In this document: one piece after another, positions 18,646 to 25,400 of the stretch
Layout: every line of letters starts with the position of its first letter
Position numbering within the stretch: position 1 is the first letter of the stretch
Assembly: GCA_026389895.1 (NCBI GenBank)
Contig: JAPLGZ010000132.1
Span: 1-36,713 of the forward strand
DNA: 36,713 nucleotides
From: Chloroflexota bacterium
GTDB lineage: Bacteria > Chloroflexota > Anaerolineae > Caldilineales > Caldilineaceae
Direction: 5' to 3'
Position numbers and translations under genes: made by a program
The notes under the pieces: model-generated
The model's input: the letters and a program-made list of their open reading frames with translations, nothing else
What the model was told of the DNA's origin: nothing
The model's database searches: none

Positions 18646-20352
18646 TTATGCTGTCTTCATGGCAGCCGCGGCTTCTAGGCCTAATTCATGAATGCTTTCG
18701 TTGCGCATGATAAACTTCTGAATTTTACCCGTGACGGTCATTGGGAAGGTATCGACAAATTTAACATAACGCGGGACTTTATAATAGGCGATTTTGCCCC
18801 GGCAGAAGTCACGAATTTCGTCAACGGTGGCGGTCTGACCAGGCTTTAACTTGACCCACGCCATGATCTCTTCGCCATACTTTTCATCAGGCAGACCAAT
18901 GACCTGAATATCCTGTACTTTAGGGTGTGTATAGAGAAATTCTTCGATCTCGCGTGGATAAACATTTTCGCCACCGCGGATAATCATATCCTTGATGCGC
19001 CCGACAATGTTGATATAACCCTCGGGGTCCATCGTGGCAAGATCGCCCGTATGCATCCAGCGCGCCGCATCAATGGCGCCGCGCGTCGCTGCTTCATTAT
19101 CCCAATAACCCAGCATCACGCTGTAGCCGCGTGTACAAAGTTCGCCCGTTGCGCCAACGGGGACAATTTGATTCGTCACCGGATCGATGATCTTCACCTC
19201 GACATGCGGGTGAATCTGGCCAACGGTGCCCACCTGCTTGTCGAGCGGCGCCCCTACCCGCGTCTGTGTGCTCACGGGGCTAGTCTCGGTCATGCCGTAA
19301 CAAATCTCGACCTCCCGCATGTTCATCAACGCTTGCACTTTCTTCATCACTTCAACCGGACAGGGCGAGCCTGCCATGACGCCGGTGCGCAAACTGCTCA
19401 GGTCATAGGTGGCGAAGTCGGCATGGCCTAACTCAGCGATAAACATGGTGGGGACGCCGTATAGGGCGGTTGCCCGTTCGGCCTGAACGGCTTCCAACAC
19501 AGCCCTGGGATCGAACCCCTCACTGGGATAGATCATCGTGGCGCCATGGGTGATACAGCCCAAATTGCCCATCACCATGCCAAAACAGTGATAAAGGGGT
19601 ACGGGGATCACCAGCCGATCCTGGTCGGTTAGGTGCATGATTTCGGCGACAAAATAGCCGTTGTTGAGGATATTATGATGGCTGAGTGTGGCGCCCTTGG
19701 GATAACCGGTGGTGCCGCTCGTATATTGAATGTTGATGGGATCATCAAATTCTTGCTGGCGTTGGCGCTCGTGCAGTTGCTCCATGCTAATATTGTCGCC
19801 CAACATCTGCAAATCACCCCAGGTCAGCATGCCAGGCGTCGGCTCTGTCCCCAAGCGGATAACCAGACGCAGATCAGGCACTTGCGTGGTCTGGAGTTGA
19901 CCGGGTTCAACGCTGGAAAGTTCGGGTGCCAACTCATAGAGCATCGCCGTATAATCGGACGTGCGGAACTGGGGCGCAATGACCAAATAGGTGCAACCAG
20001 ACTGCTTAAGCGCATATTGCAGTTCATGCACGCGATAGCTGGGGTTGATGTTGACCAAAATGGCGCCAATTTTGCTCGTCGCCAATTGCGTGATCGTCCA
20101 TTCGGCGCAATTGGGCGCCCAGATGCCCATTCGTTCGCCTTTTTGCACGCCGAGGGCAATCAGCGCCCTTGCACATTGATCAACGTGCATTTTGAGTTCA
20201 CGATAGGTGTAGCGCACCGCTTGATGGCGCGCAACCAACGCTTCATTCTCTGGAAAACGCGCCACAATCTGGTCAAATAGATCACCGATGGTGACGCCGA
20301 GCAAAGGTTTGTCACTTGTACCGCTAACGTAACTCCAACTAGCTTCGACCAC
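18646..20352 (-). CDS. AMP-forming acyl-CoA synthetase
   Basis: 568 residues from GTG 20352, chosen because AGGAGG (20360-20365) lies 7 nt upstream. ANL-superfamily ligase: adenylates a carboxylic acid and transfers it to CoA. P-loop [11 protein letters not shown] (210-220), the motif [11 protein letters not shown], hinge [35 protein letters not shown] (G-R-x-K-D core) and catalytic lysine K543 in VTGKIQK. The overall pattern ([11 protein letters not shown]-terminal [11 protein letters not shown]) is closest to medium/long-chain fatty-acyl-CoA synthetases of the FadD type. The exact chain length cannot be read from sequence. It is transcribed ahead of fdhD. Confidence 0.9.
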   Translation of the reverse strand: MVEASWSYVSGTSDKPLLGVTIGDLFDQIVARFPENEALVARHQAVRYTYRELKMHVDQCARALIALGVQKGERMGIWAPNCAEWTITQLATSKIGAILVNINPSYRVHELQYALKQSGCTYLVIAPQFRTSDYTAMLYELAPELSSVEPGQLQTTQVPDLRLVIRLGTEPTPGMLTWGDLQMLGDNISMEQLHERQRQQEFDDPINIQYTSGTTGYPKGATLSHHNILNNGYFVAEIMHLTDQDRLVIPVPLYHCFGMVMGNLGCITHGATMIYPSEGFDPRAVLEAVQAERATALYGVPTMFIAELGHADFATYDLSSLRTGVMAGSPCPVEVMKKVQALMNMREVEICYGMTETSPVSTQTRVGAPLDKQVGTVGQIHPHVEVKIIDPVTNQIVPVGATGELCTRGYSVMLGYWDNEAATRGAIDAARWMHTGDLATMDPEGYINIVGRIKDMIIRGGENVYPREIEEFLYTHPKVQDIQVIGLPDEKYGEEIMAWVKLKPGQTATVDEIRDFCRGKIAYYKVPRYVKFVDTFPMTVTGKIQKFIMRNESIHELGLEAAAAMKTA

Positions 20353-20495
20353 GAGGGCACCTCCTGGATCAAATTGATGGGTGTTAGACGACCAACTGTT
20401 TTTCCTCGAGCAAATTCAGACAAAGAGTGCGCATCTTTGTCAACTCGCGCTGAAACTCACGTTGCGCTTCTTCACATCCTATCCCAAACTACCTG

Positions 20496-20846
20496 CTATG
20501 CAATTTCAAGCACTTCTTCAGACTGATTGGCGCCGAGTTGAGCACGTTTGCTATGCAAAAACTCATGAAATAAGACAAAAAAACGCTCGAATGCATCTCG
20601 TTCATCCACCGCATAAAACAAGATAATTTTACTCCAAGCTTGTGATGTTTTTATACTAAATTTTTCTTGGAGCCAGGGTTGGAATTCCTGAAATTCTCGT
20701 TCTTGATCTGATAATGGAATACTCAATTGACGACGGGCGGAATTATACCCAATCAGGAACATATAAAGGCTGCTAATAGAAGCATTGCCGATATACAGAC
20801 CAGGTTTCTTCTGAATTTGTTGGAGTAGATCGTAATAATCACTCAT
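20496..20846 (-). CDS. Probable immunity protein for the adjacent papain-fold toxin
   Basis: 116 residues from ATG 20846, which has GAGGAG just upstream; in-frame starts at 20864 and 20861 exist. I do not know a family name for it. The sequence (QIQKKPGLYIGNASISSLYM... WSKIILFYAVDERDAFERFF) has the KPGxYxG start, an aromatic-rich middle and a FFxLxxEF end seen in small proteins next to polymorphic toxins. It directly follows the toxin gene on the same strand with a gap of about 20 bp, the standard toxin-immunity order. It is cytosolic, with no signal or transmembrane segment. It is AT-rich against its neighbours, suggesting joint acquisition. The immunity role is inferred from position. Confidence 0.6.
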   Translation of the reverse strand: MSDYYDLLQQIQKKPGLYIGNASISSLYMFLIGYNSARRQLSIPLSDQEREFQEFQPWLQEKFSIKTSQAWSKIILFYAVDERDAFERFFVLFHEFLHSKRAQLGANQSEEVLEIA

Positions 20847-20868
20847 AATCTCCTCAAGCATCAATATA

Positions 20869-21201
20869 CTAGAATGGTGTTTCTACAACTTCAAAATCAC
20901 CGATACACTCAAAGTCATTCAACCATGCTTGTCGAGAAATACCAGTATTGGGCAAATTATCGAAAACTTGACCATATACTTCGATGCCATAGTGTATGCC
21001 ATTCTCAGTAATGGTTGTATAACCGCCTACACGTTCACTCACTATGAAATTACTGGCATGGGTGCTAATTCTGATGTAAACCCCATTAATATTGTGATTG
21101 ACTAGCCACTGCTGCATTTCATTGGCACATGCTTGGCACTGAAAAATCCCATACGTATTAGCAATTTCGGTCAGGCTCTTATAAATTTCATCAGTCGACA
21201 T
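20869..21201 (-). CDS. Papain-fold toxin domain protein (Tox-PL-2-like)
   Basis: 110 residues and entirely one domain. The pattern is a Cys near the N-terminus (C22 and C25 in FQCQACANEMQQWL), a long gap, then GIHYGIEVYGQVFDN with H70 and D81/N82. This Cys-His-Asp/Asn order fits the papain-fold toxin 2 (Tox-PL-2) family of polymorphic toxin systems, whose members act as peptidases or deamidases on unknown targets. No secretion, adhesion or pre-toxin domain is attached. A TGA two codons before the ATG shows that this reading frame does not extend upstream. It is therefore a solitary effector, possibly a cargo module or a relic. The probable immunity gene follows immediately. No Shine-Dalgarno sequence is evident. 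Confidence 0.7.
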   Translation of the reverse strand: MSTDEIYKSLTEIANTYGIFQCQACANEMQQWLVNHNINGVYIRISTHASNFIVSERVGGYTTITENGIHYGIEVYGQVFDNLPNTGISRQAWLNDFECIGDFEVVETPF

Positions 21202-21265
21202 GCGTCATTTTGTTATCCATGCAACAAATTTCTAAACTTATTTTGGTCTTTATTATACCACAAAA

Positions 21266-21316
21266 CGGAACAACGAACAGGGAAACCCCGAAATTTCTCC
21301 TCTGTTCATTGTTCCG
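21266..21316 (-). terminator. Terminator after fdhA
   Basis: CGGAACAACGAACAG (21266-21280) and CTGTTCATTGTTCCG (21302-21316) form a 15-bp stem with one mismatch, and GGAAA/TTTCTCC extends it inward. It lies 66 bp after the fdhA stop and before the toxin gene, so it should isolate toxin expression from fdhA. Confidence 0.6.
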
Positions 21317-21381
21317 TCTTAAAATTGCAACCGCAAAAATTAGCAAAATCAAATACTTGGATTGTCGTCTATTCTCTCACT

Positions 21382-23457
21382 TCATTCCGTCAACGGTTCA
21401 ATCCGCACCGGGCAAACCTTCAACTCCGCGGTCTGGGTTACTGGGTCATAGCCGGAGCCGGTGAGAATATTGACCGGTGTGTCGTTAAAACCAAAGCTGG
21501 CAAAGACTGTCCCACGTGGCGAACGAGGCGTCGCTTTGATTTTAATCTTGATCGCGCCGCGCCGGCTGGCCATCGTAGCCCAGCCACCGTCGGTTAGGCC
21601 CCACGCTTTGACATTATCGGGATGTACTTCAAGCACTTCTTCTGGAACAAAATAATCTAGACCGGTCGAGCGCCCAGTCTGGGTGCGCGTATGGTAGTGT
21701 TGGAGTCGCCGCCCGGTGGTCAGCCACACGGGATACGTGGCATCGATCATCTCTGCCGGGTCGCGATAACCGATCACGGCGAAGATGCCACGCCCGTTGG
21801 TAAAGCCTTCCTCATGCAGCCGTGGCGTGCCTGGGTGGCCTTTGTAGGGCACAGGCCACTGGTATTGACCTTGCGCCACCATCTCCCAATCCACACCGGC
21901 ATAGATCGGCGCGGCACTGCATAGCTCATTAAAGACTTCCTTGGCCGAGTCATACTCAAAACCTGGGAAGCCCAAGCGTTCGGCCAACCGGCTGATGATC
22001 CACCAATCAGGTTTCGCTTCGCCCTGCGGCGTTACAGCTGCGCGCACCCGTTGGATGCGGCGCTCGGTATTGGCGAAGGTGCCATCGGTCTCCCCCCACG
22101 AAGTCGCTGGGAGGACAACATGTGCCAGTTGGGCCGTTTCGGTCAAAAAGATGTCCATGACGACGAGATGATCCAAACTGCGCAAGGCGTGTTCCCCGTG
22201 GACGCGGTCGGGATCGGAGACCACGGTGTTCTCGCCATCGATCAACATAGCATGAATGCCTTCGCCACACATTTCTAGCGCCGTGACTTTGGTCAAGCCA
22301 GGTTCCAAATCTAGCGGTCGCCCGTAAAGTTTCTCGAACTTGGCCTGATGCGCCGGGTCGCTGACATTTTGATAGCCAGTGTATTCGGTGGGCGCCGCGC
22401 CCGCGTCGCCCGCGCCTTGGATATTATTCTGTCCCCGTAATGGGTTGATGCCCGCACCTTCACGGCCTAAATTGCCGGTCATCAAAGCCAGGTTGCATAA
22501 ACTCTGCACATTATCCACACCGCAGATGTGCTCGGTAATGCCCAGTGTGTAATAGATCGATCCGCGATCAGTGCTGGCATACCAGATGGCGGCAGTTTCA
22601 ATATCCTTAGCTGGCACGCCGGTAATTTGGGCGGCCCATTCAGGCGTAAATTGCTTGACATGTTCTATAAAGACGTCCAGGCCAGTGGTGCGTGTCGCCA
22701 CGAATTTGTGGTTGATCAAATTTTCGCGCGCAATCACATGGGCCATCCCCAGCAAAAGCGCCACGTCCGAGCCAACGCGCAAAGGCAGATAGAGATCGGC
22801 CATTTCTGCCAACTTGATCCGTCGCGGGTCGGCGACGATCAATTTTGCGCCGCGCGCCAACGATTTTTTGAGACGCGTGGCCGCCACCGGATGACATTCA
22901 GTCATGTTGGTGCCAATACAGAGAAAAACGTCGACCTTCTCTAAATCAGCCAGCGGATTCGACATCGCGCCACGCCCAATGCTTGTCGCCAGACCGGCGA
23001 CGGTGGGGGCGTGTCAAGCACGGCTGCAATTGTCGATATTGTGTGTACCAAAGCCGGCGCGAATAAATTTTTGCATCAAATAATCAGCTTCGGTGGGTGT
23101 GCGACCAGAGGCAATCCCATAGACGCTGTGGCGGCCGTACTTTTCAGCGACGTGGCGAAAGCCCTCTGCCGCAACGGCAAGGGCTTCGTCCCAACTCGTT
23201 TCATGCAATTTGCCATCCGCCCGGCGCACCAGTGGATGTTTCAAACGCTCGGGGTGATTGACGTAATCAAAGGCAAACTGGCCCTTGACGCACAACGCGC
23301 CCAAATTCGCTGGGCCATCCATCGCGGGTTGAATACCAAGGATGCGGTCATTTTTGGTCAAAATATCGACCGAACAACCCACGCCACAATAGCCGCAGAC
23401 AGAGCGGGTCTTTTGAATACCAATAGTACGGAGCGGAATCTCTTTCGCGAGGGTCAT
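21382..23457 (-). CDS. fdhA: Selenocysteine-containing formate dehydrogenase catalytic subunit
   Basis: One gene of 691 residues read through an in-frame UGA (23016-23014) as selenocysteine 148. Oxidises formate to CO2 at a Mo/W-bis-MGD centre, or runs in reverse. N-terminal [4Fe-4S] ligands are C21, C24, C28 and C56 (CGYCGVGC...LCVKGQ). The active-site segment reads DNCSRA-U-HAPTVAGLATSIG, matching CCARV-U-HGPSVAGL of E. coli FdhF (Sec140, His141), so Sec148 and His149 are the catalytic pair. MGD-binding motifs follow (GTNMTECHPV; NLALMTGNLGREGAG; WGETDGTFANTERRIQRV) and the C-terminal molydopterin-dinucleotide domain (TGRRLQHYHTRTQTGR). Length and order are like FdhF. A conventional caller gives two pieces, 147 and 527 residues, which share one frame. 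It needs selA/B/C/D elsewhere. ATG has AGGAAGG upstream. Electron partners are encoded at 28093-30536. Confidence 0.93.
22971..23013 (-). promoter_or_regulatory. Bacterial SECIS element in fdhA
   Basis: Immediately after the UGA, the mRNA can form CACGCCC/GGGCGTG (23013-23007 with 22977-22971), an internal loop, then GUCGCC/GGCGAC (23001-22996 with 22990-22985) closing the apical loop GGUCU (22995-22991). The apical GGUCU starts 18 nt after the UGA, as in E. coli fdhF, where SelB contacts the GU. Part of this similarity reflects the conserved VAGL codons, but the perfect 7-bp and 6-bp stems are additional support. Confidence 0.85.
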
Positions 23458-23515
23458 GGGACCACCTTCCTGGGAGCATACAGATTACTGGCACAAACAA
23501 CTTTTCACTGGGGAA

Positions 23516-23544
23516 ATTATCATGAATCATACCATAATTGTCAA
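23516..23544 (-). promoter_or_regulatory. Promoter of fdhA
   Basis: TTGACA (23544-23539), 17-bp spacer, GATAAT (23521-23516), near consensus, giving a leader of about 50 nt. An ATGA-A-TCAT palindrome lies in the spacer and CAACCCA/TGGGTTG (23542-23548, 23555-23561) overlaps the -35, both possible operators. Confidence 0.7.
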
Positions 23545-23726
23545 CCCAGGCAATTGGGTTGCCGTTACCCATCCATCCTAAGGGTACAAGAATAGTCATT
23601 TGCTTACGCAGAAATAGCTTGTCAGCGAAATGGTTTGGCAACAAGCAACTAACTTACTACGGGGCAAAATGTGTGGATGGTGCGACATGGCGTCGTTTTT
23701 TATGGTAACAGAAGTAACGTATGTGA

Positions 23727-24275
23727 TTATTGTAGATACATTTTGGCATGATAGAGGGTTTTTGCCAGTGAACGCTCTGATCGGCCAGAAATCTGAGCAA
23801 TTTCTGGCAAACTTATACCATAGAGATAGTATAAGAGCAGGATCTGTTGTACATCCGGGGAGAATTGTTGAAAGGCAGAAAAGAAAGTCCTGGCCTTGGC
23901 ATCATCTCTCGGATCTGAGGTGCTGGCCGGCAGCGGCTTTTTGCCCACGAGATTATGATGTTGCTGGCGGTAATGGAGAACATGGTGAAAGGTAATGGCA
24001 AAGATTAGAACGGCAAGATTGGCTACCTGCAGCGAACCAACAAAGGCTTGAACAAGCTCAGCAAAGATCTCACGCATCAACTTGGGCGCTTCCGTCTCGC
24101 TTACTGCATTATGAATAAGATAGTTGTAGAGACAGGGGCTCCAATTCTCAACCAACTCTGTCCACGCGGTTGGTTCACCAGCGGATAGCTGTTTTACGGA
24201 GGCTGTCTCTTTTCTGGGCATTATGGGGAGGCGGTTAGGCGAGCGCGATGAAGCAAAGGCAAAGTAGCGATGCAT
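23727..24275 (-). CDS. ECF-sigma-factor-like protein
   Basis: 182 residues from ATG 24275; ATG 24221 (MPRKETASV) is an equally good start and neither has a clear ribosome binding site. Residues about 35-80 (AWTELVENWSPCLYNYLIHN...) resemble sigma region 2. The C-terminal 45 residues (SPDVQQILLLYYLYGISLPEIAQISGRSERSLAKTLYHAKMYL) form a sigma-70 region 4 helix-turn-helix. The linker contains a hydrophobic stretch (VANLAVLIFAITFHHVLHY) unlike typical ECF factors. It therefore may be an ECF sigma or a sigma-like regulator. No anti-sigma gene is adjacent. It lies 270 bp upstream of fdhA, same strand; the fdhA promoter looks like a housekeeping one, so control of fdhA is not implied. Confidence 0.7.
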   Translation of the reverse strand: MHRYFAFASSRSPNRLPIMPRKETASVKQLSAGEPTAWTELVENWSPCLYNYLIHNAVSETEAPKLMREIFAELVQAFVGSLQVANLAVLIFAITFHHVLHYRQQHHNLVGKKPLPASTSDPRDDAKARTFFSAFQQFSPDVQQILLLYYLYGISLPEIAQISGRSERSLAKTLYHAKMYLQ

Positions 24276-24325
24276 GTTGAGCCTATAATTGTTTAATCTA
24301 TTAAGGTAAATCGCGGTTAAAGTGA

Positions 24326-24463
24326 ACGAAGCGGCCTAATCGTGGGTTCGTAAGCTCGATATTTTTCAATATTGGCTCGTGAAAGTGACGGCTTGGTGGT
24401 GGATAGCGTAAGGCTATCCACCACGCAGTACCGACAACTTGTCACGTAGCGACGCTGCTTCGT
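24326..24463. other. Nested inverted-repeat element, candidate structured RNA or MITE
   Basis: Outer arms ACGAAGCGGC (24326-24335) and GCTGCTTCGT (24454-24463) pair with one G-U. Middle arms GTGAC (24385-24389) and GTCAC (24441-24445) are perfect. The inner hairpin GTGGTGGATAGC (24396-24407) / GCTATCCACCAC (24413-24424) is perfect over 12 bp with a 5-nt loop. The 138-nt element sits between the 45-residue gene at 24471 and the sigma-like gene. I do not recognise an RNA family. Confidence 0.5.
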
Positions 24464-24470
24464 TAGATAG

Positions 24471-24608
24471 TTATCGAAGAAGTAAACTAATCCAGAAGAG
24501 TATACAAATCATGAGGGCGGTTGCCCCTAACGACCGTAGACAGAGGAGAATGATACGCTCTGTCTGGGGTTTTAGCGGGCGATTATAGATACCATTTTGT
24601 CGTGCCAT
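24471..24608 (-). CDS. 45-residue membrane peptide with strong ribosome binding site
   Basis: The ATG (24608-24606) is preceded by AAGGAGGA (24621-24614) with 5-nt spacing, as close to ideal as a Shine-Dalgarno sequence gets. The product starts MARQNGIYNRPLKPQTER, a basic cytosolic head, and continues with one hydrophobic helix (about residues 26-44, GATALMICILFWISLLL) ending in Arg. This suggests a single-pass inner-membrane peptide. No family is recognised. It is followed by the inverted-repeat element at 24326-24463, which may end its transcript, and is divergent from the 71-residue frame at 24720. Easily missed because of its size. Confidence 0.6.
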   Translation of the reverse strand: MARQNGIYNRPLKPQTERIILLCLRSLGATALMICILFWISLLLR

Positions 24609-24719
24609 GTAAATCCTCCTTCACCAGTAAGTTGCCATGTTGTGTATCCAAGTGGTTGCTGTCGGATATGGCTAGCATAGCACAATCTAGACGTGGCGCT
24701 GTCTCAAAAAGGAGGTGTA

Positions 24720-24935
24720 ATGTCTCAATTATTTAGGCGCGCGCAAAAGCGCCGTAGCGTAGTTGAGGTCCAGATGATTGCTCATACTTGTCTCAACTAC
24801 CCTGCAGGCGCTTACATTTCGCTAGGATTTGAGCCTCGAGCAGGCTCAAATTGGCTGACTACACGGGCTAATGACTTCTGTCTTGTTAGACTAACCTATT
24901 TAAACGAGCCGAAGATCTCCTTAAAAACCCAATAA
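24720..24935 (+). CDS. Small basic protein, hypothetical
   Basis: 71 residues from ATG 24720, chosen for the AAGGAGGTG (24709-24717) immediately upstream; an earlier in-frame start at 24693 lacks such a site. The N-terminus is strongly basic (MSQLFRRAQKRRSVVEVQ); the rest has no clear domain. The frame contains a perfect 10-bp hairpin (ATTTGAGCCT 24827-24836, AGGCTCAAAT 24842-24851) and a GTTGAG/CTCAAC pair, so a structured RNA or a shorter leader peptide are alternatives. It lies divergent from the 45-residue membrane peptide. Confidence 0.4.
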   Translation: MSQLFRRAQKRRSVVEVQMIAHTCLNYPAGAYISLGFEPRAGSNWLTTRANDFCLVRLTYLNEPKISLKTQ

Positions 24936-24996
24936 ATTATAGGATTACGTAAATATGTTGTACACTAAATAAAATAAGCGCTGGGCTGGCAATGAT

Positions 24997-25068
24997 TCAA
25001 TCGCCTGTGGAGCCGATGTTGCCAGGTCCACGCTTGCGTCGTGTGGAAATACCTGTCTGTTGCATCAT
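24997..25068 (-). CDS. Possible 23-residue basic peptide
   Basis: ATGATG (25068-25063) follows GGAAAGGAAAG closely and opens a frame of 23 codons, MMQQTGISTRRKRGPGNIGS plus TGD, ending at TGA. It is basic and Gly-rich in the middle. Peptides this short occur by chance, so the ribosome binding site is the only real support. It lies between the 71-residue frame and the STAND ATPase promoter region. Confidence 0.25.
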   Translation of the reverse strand: MMQQTGISTRRKRGPGNIGSTGD

Positions 25069-25186
25069 AACTTTCCTTTCCGGAATCCATGTCCAGAGAA
25101 TAACGAATGGTGTCAGTACCATTTTGTGATCAGCAAAATAGTCAGGTGTAAAAATCACGGCAAGCTTGCAGCGCTGGATACTCTAC

Positions 25187-25260
25187 TACTTATCTACCAT
25201 ACTTATCTACGTTATTACTGATTTATTACTGAACTACTTGTCTACGCTAATACTTATTTC
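25187..25260. repeat. AT-rich direct repeats upstream of the STAND ATPase
   Basis: TACTTATCTAC occurs at 25187-25197 and 25200-25210, TACTTGTCTAC at 25235-25245 and a partial TACTTATTT at 25251. TTATTACTGA occurs at 25212-25221 and 25223-25232. The two words alternate in a tract with far lower GC than the flanking genes, about 140-200 bp before the ATPase start. They look like a regulator-binding array. Confidence 0.55.
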
Positions 25261-25329
25261 TTATTCACTACGATTATTCTTATGTACTATATTAATCGTT
25301 GCCGGTGTATCGATTCCTGCATGAGTTTG

Positions 25330-25359
25330 CTTACTGTAAGCTTACAGAAAAACAGTAAG
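25330..25359. promoter_or_regulatory. Palindromic operator before the STAND ATPase
   Basis: CTGTAAGCTTACAG (25334-25347) is a perfect 14-bp palindrome. CTTACTGT (25330-25337) and ACAGTAAG (25352-25359) are perfect 8-bp inverted arms around it. The site ends 41 bp before the ATG. Confidence 0.5.
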
Positions 25360-25400
25360 AATTGTTGAAGTCCTGAGTAATCAACAAATTTATACCGCTT

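Noticed and set aside
19633-20280. 215-codon frame antisense to the acyl-CoA ligase
   Set aside because: Shadow of a conserved gene; composition follows its codons.
20381-20626. 81-codon plus-strand frame over the immunity gene
   Set aside because: No recognisable domain; the opposite strand fits the toxin-immunity order better.
21382-23457. fdhA as a pseudogene or two separate genes
   Set aside because: Both pieces are in one frame, the stop is exactly at the known Sec site, and a SECIS-like hairpin follows. The 48-bp 'gap' between the pieces encodes the conserved HAPTVAGLATSIG segment.
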